Below are positions 4,943 through 5,835 of a stretch of DNA of 5,835 nt, in pieces. Within the stretch, counting starts at the first letter, position 1. The number at the start of each line of letters is the position of its first letter. Under the pieces are notes generated by a model. It searched no databases. It was not told where the DNA came from and worked only from the letters and a program-made list of their open reading frames with translations. The stretch is from an uncultured Clostridia bacterium (GTDB taxonomy: Bacteria > Bacillota > Clostridia > Christensenellales > UBA1242). The position numbers were made by a program, and so were the translations under genes. Location: contig CANQCE010000057.1 of assembly GCA_947589655.1 (NCBI GenBank), forward strand, positions 1 to 5,835. Reading direction: 5' to 3'.

Positions 4943-5835
4943 ATGAAAAATATTGCAATAGATGGCTTTACAGGCAGCGGAAAGACAGTGTTATCCAAAA
5001 GTTTGGCGCAAAGGCTGAATTTTAAGCGTTTGGACACAGGCGCAATTTTTAGAACTTTTGCGATTGGCTTTTTGAGAAGCGGACAGGCGCTAGACGAGAA
5101 AACCGCCACCAAATTTGTTCAAAAGGCAAAGGTGGAAATTAACTTTTTGGAAGATGGGCAGCATATGCTTTTAAACGGCGAAGATGTTACAGCGGAACTT
5201 CGCAGCGAAGAAGTTAGCCAAATGGCATCTAAAATTTCCGTTTTTCCAAAAGTGAGAGAAAAATATCTGCAAATTGCCAAAAAGTTTGCCGCCGAAAACG
5301 ATTGCGTTATGGAAGGGCGAGATATTGGCACGGTTGTTATGCCAAACGCCGATGTTAAATTGTTCTTGACGGCGGATGAAAAAGTGCGTGCAAAAAGACG
5401 ATATTTAGATGTGAAAAAGAAAGATAAATCTGCCAAACTTGCCACAGTTTTGGCTGACCTTAAACAACGAGATGAGCGCGACACAACGCGTGAAATTGCC
5501 CCACTTATGGCCACCGAAGATAGCATTATTGTGGACAATACCGATATGACCTTGGAAGAAACGGCGGACTATTGCATGAAAATTATAGAGAGCAAAATTG
5601 GCATTGAAAAAGTTGTGAATGTTACCATTGATGGCTATGTTTGCAGCGGAAAAAGCACCATTGCAAAGGCTCTTGCAAAAAGGTTAGGCTTTAAGGTGTT
5701 TGACACTGGCGCAGTTTATCGCGGCATTGCGTGCGAATTTGATTATATGCATCTGGACGAAAAGAAAATCAACGAAAAATACATGGAAAAATTTGCCAAA
5801 CAAATCAATTTGGAAGTTAGGTTTATTGATGGCAC
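4943..5835 (+). CDS. cmk: Tandem (double-domain) cytidylate kinase, 3' end outside the window
   Basis: The frame is open for 297 codons from the ATG at 4943 and runs off the right edge. AGGAGG at 4933-4938 supports the start. Residues 1 to about 220 form a complete CMK, the usual length for the family. They include a P-loop IDGFTGSGKT (6-15), DTGAIFR (31-37), EGRDIGTVVMP (124-134), the lid segment AKRRY (150-154) and QRDERDTTREIAPL (175-188). CMK phosphorylates CMP/dCMP with ATP in pyrimidine nucleotide synthesis. After only about five linker residues a second CMK domain starts at V225: P-loop IDGYVCSGKST (229-239) and DTGAVYR (254-260). Over the first 38 residues the two domains share 19 identities in a hand alignment, so they are clearly homologous yet diverged. 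Both P-loops lack the usual proline after IDG (F9, Y232), and the first has Phe where DTGAxYR normally has Tyr. A normal single-domain CMK would end near 5605. Confidence 0.9.
   Translation, partial: MKNIAIDGFTGSGKTVLSKSLAQRLNFKRLDTGAIFRTFAIGFLRSGQALDEKTATKFVQKAKVEINFLEDGQHMLLNGEDVTAELRSEEVSQMASKISVFPKVREKYLQIAKKFAAENDCVMEGRDIGTVVMPNADVKLFLTADEKVRAKRRYLDVKKKDKSAKLATVLADLKQRDERDTTREIAPLMATEDSIIVDNTDMTLEETADYCMKIIESKIGIEKVVNVTIDGYVCSGKSTIAKALAKRLGFKVFDTGAVYRGIACEFDYMHLDEKKINEKYMEKFAKQINLEVRFIDG

Noticed and set aside
4885..5538. Two open frames on the minus strand (4885-5112 and 5119-5538)
   Set aside because: They lie mostly antisense to the cytidylate kinase gene, whose plus-strand frame has clear family motifs. 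They show no recognisable domains or ribosome binding sites.
1..5835. CRISPR arrays, transposases, phage genes or other mobile-element signs
   Set aside because: No direct-repeat arrays, terminal inverted repeats with a transposase, or integrase-like genes are visible. The tRNA at the edge could in principle be an integration site, but nothing nearby supports that.

Overview
The window looks like chromosomal DNA from a low-GC, endospore-forming member of the Firmicutes (Bacillota), most likely an uncultured clostridial-type lineage. The firm evidence is a complete spoIIA operon (spoIIAA-spoIIAB-sigF), which is found only in endospore formers. AT-rich intergenic DNA, strong purine-rich ribosome binding sites, sigma-A-type promoters and a Firmicutes-like tRNA-Pro agree with this. 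The species cannot be named from the sequence.

Layout, left to right. At 1-74 (minus) is a tRNA-Pro(UGG) with its own promoter at 96-124. At 228-1664 (minus) is a 478-codon gene that joins a nucleoside hydrolase domain to a calcineurin-like metallophosphoesterase domain. At 1741-3231 (minus) is the spoIIA operon. Its sigF stop codon lies in the loop of an intrinsic terminator (1727-1759). A second strong terminator (3320-3349) separates the operon from the next gene upstream. At 3377-4788 (minus) is a gene for an exported protein with an N-terminal membrane/signal segment. It is split into two frames at a tract of nine G residues; one extra G would give a single product of about 470 residues. 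At 4789-4942 is a divergent promoter region with a perfect 11-bp inverted repeat. From 4943 to the right edge (plus) is an open cytidylate kinase gene in which a complete first CMK domain runs straight into a second one, cut off by the window edge.

How the genes work together. SpoIIAA, SpoIIAB and sigma-F form the partner-switching module that turns on forespore transcription after asymmetric division. SpoIIAB binds and inhibits sigma-F and phosphorylates SpoIIAA, while unphosphorylated SpoIIAA releases sigma-F. The other genes have no visible functional link to this module and have their own promoters or terminators. The nucleoside hydrolase/phosphoesterase fusion and the double CMK both concern nucleotide metabolism, but they lie on opposite strands and are far apart, so no shared pathway is claimed.

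The most unusual items are the tandem CMK, the hydrolase/phosphoesterase fusion, and the G9 tract that may switch a surface or secreted protein on and off (or may be a sequencing error).
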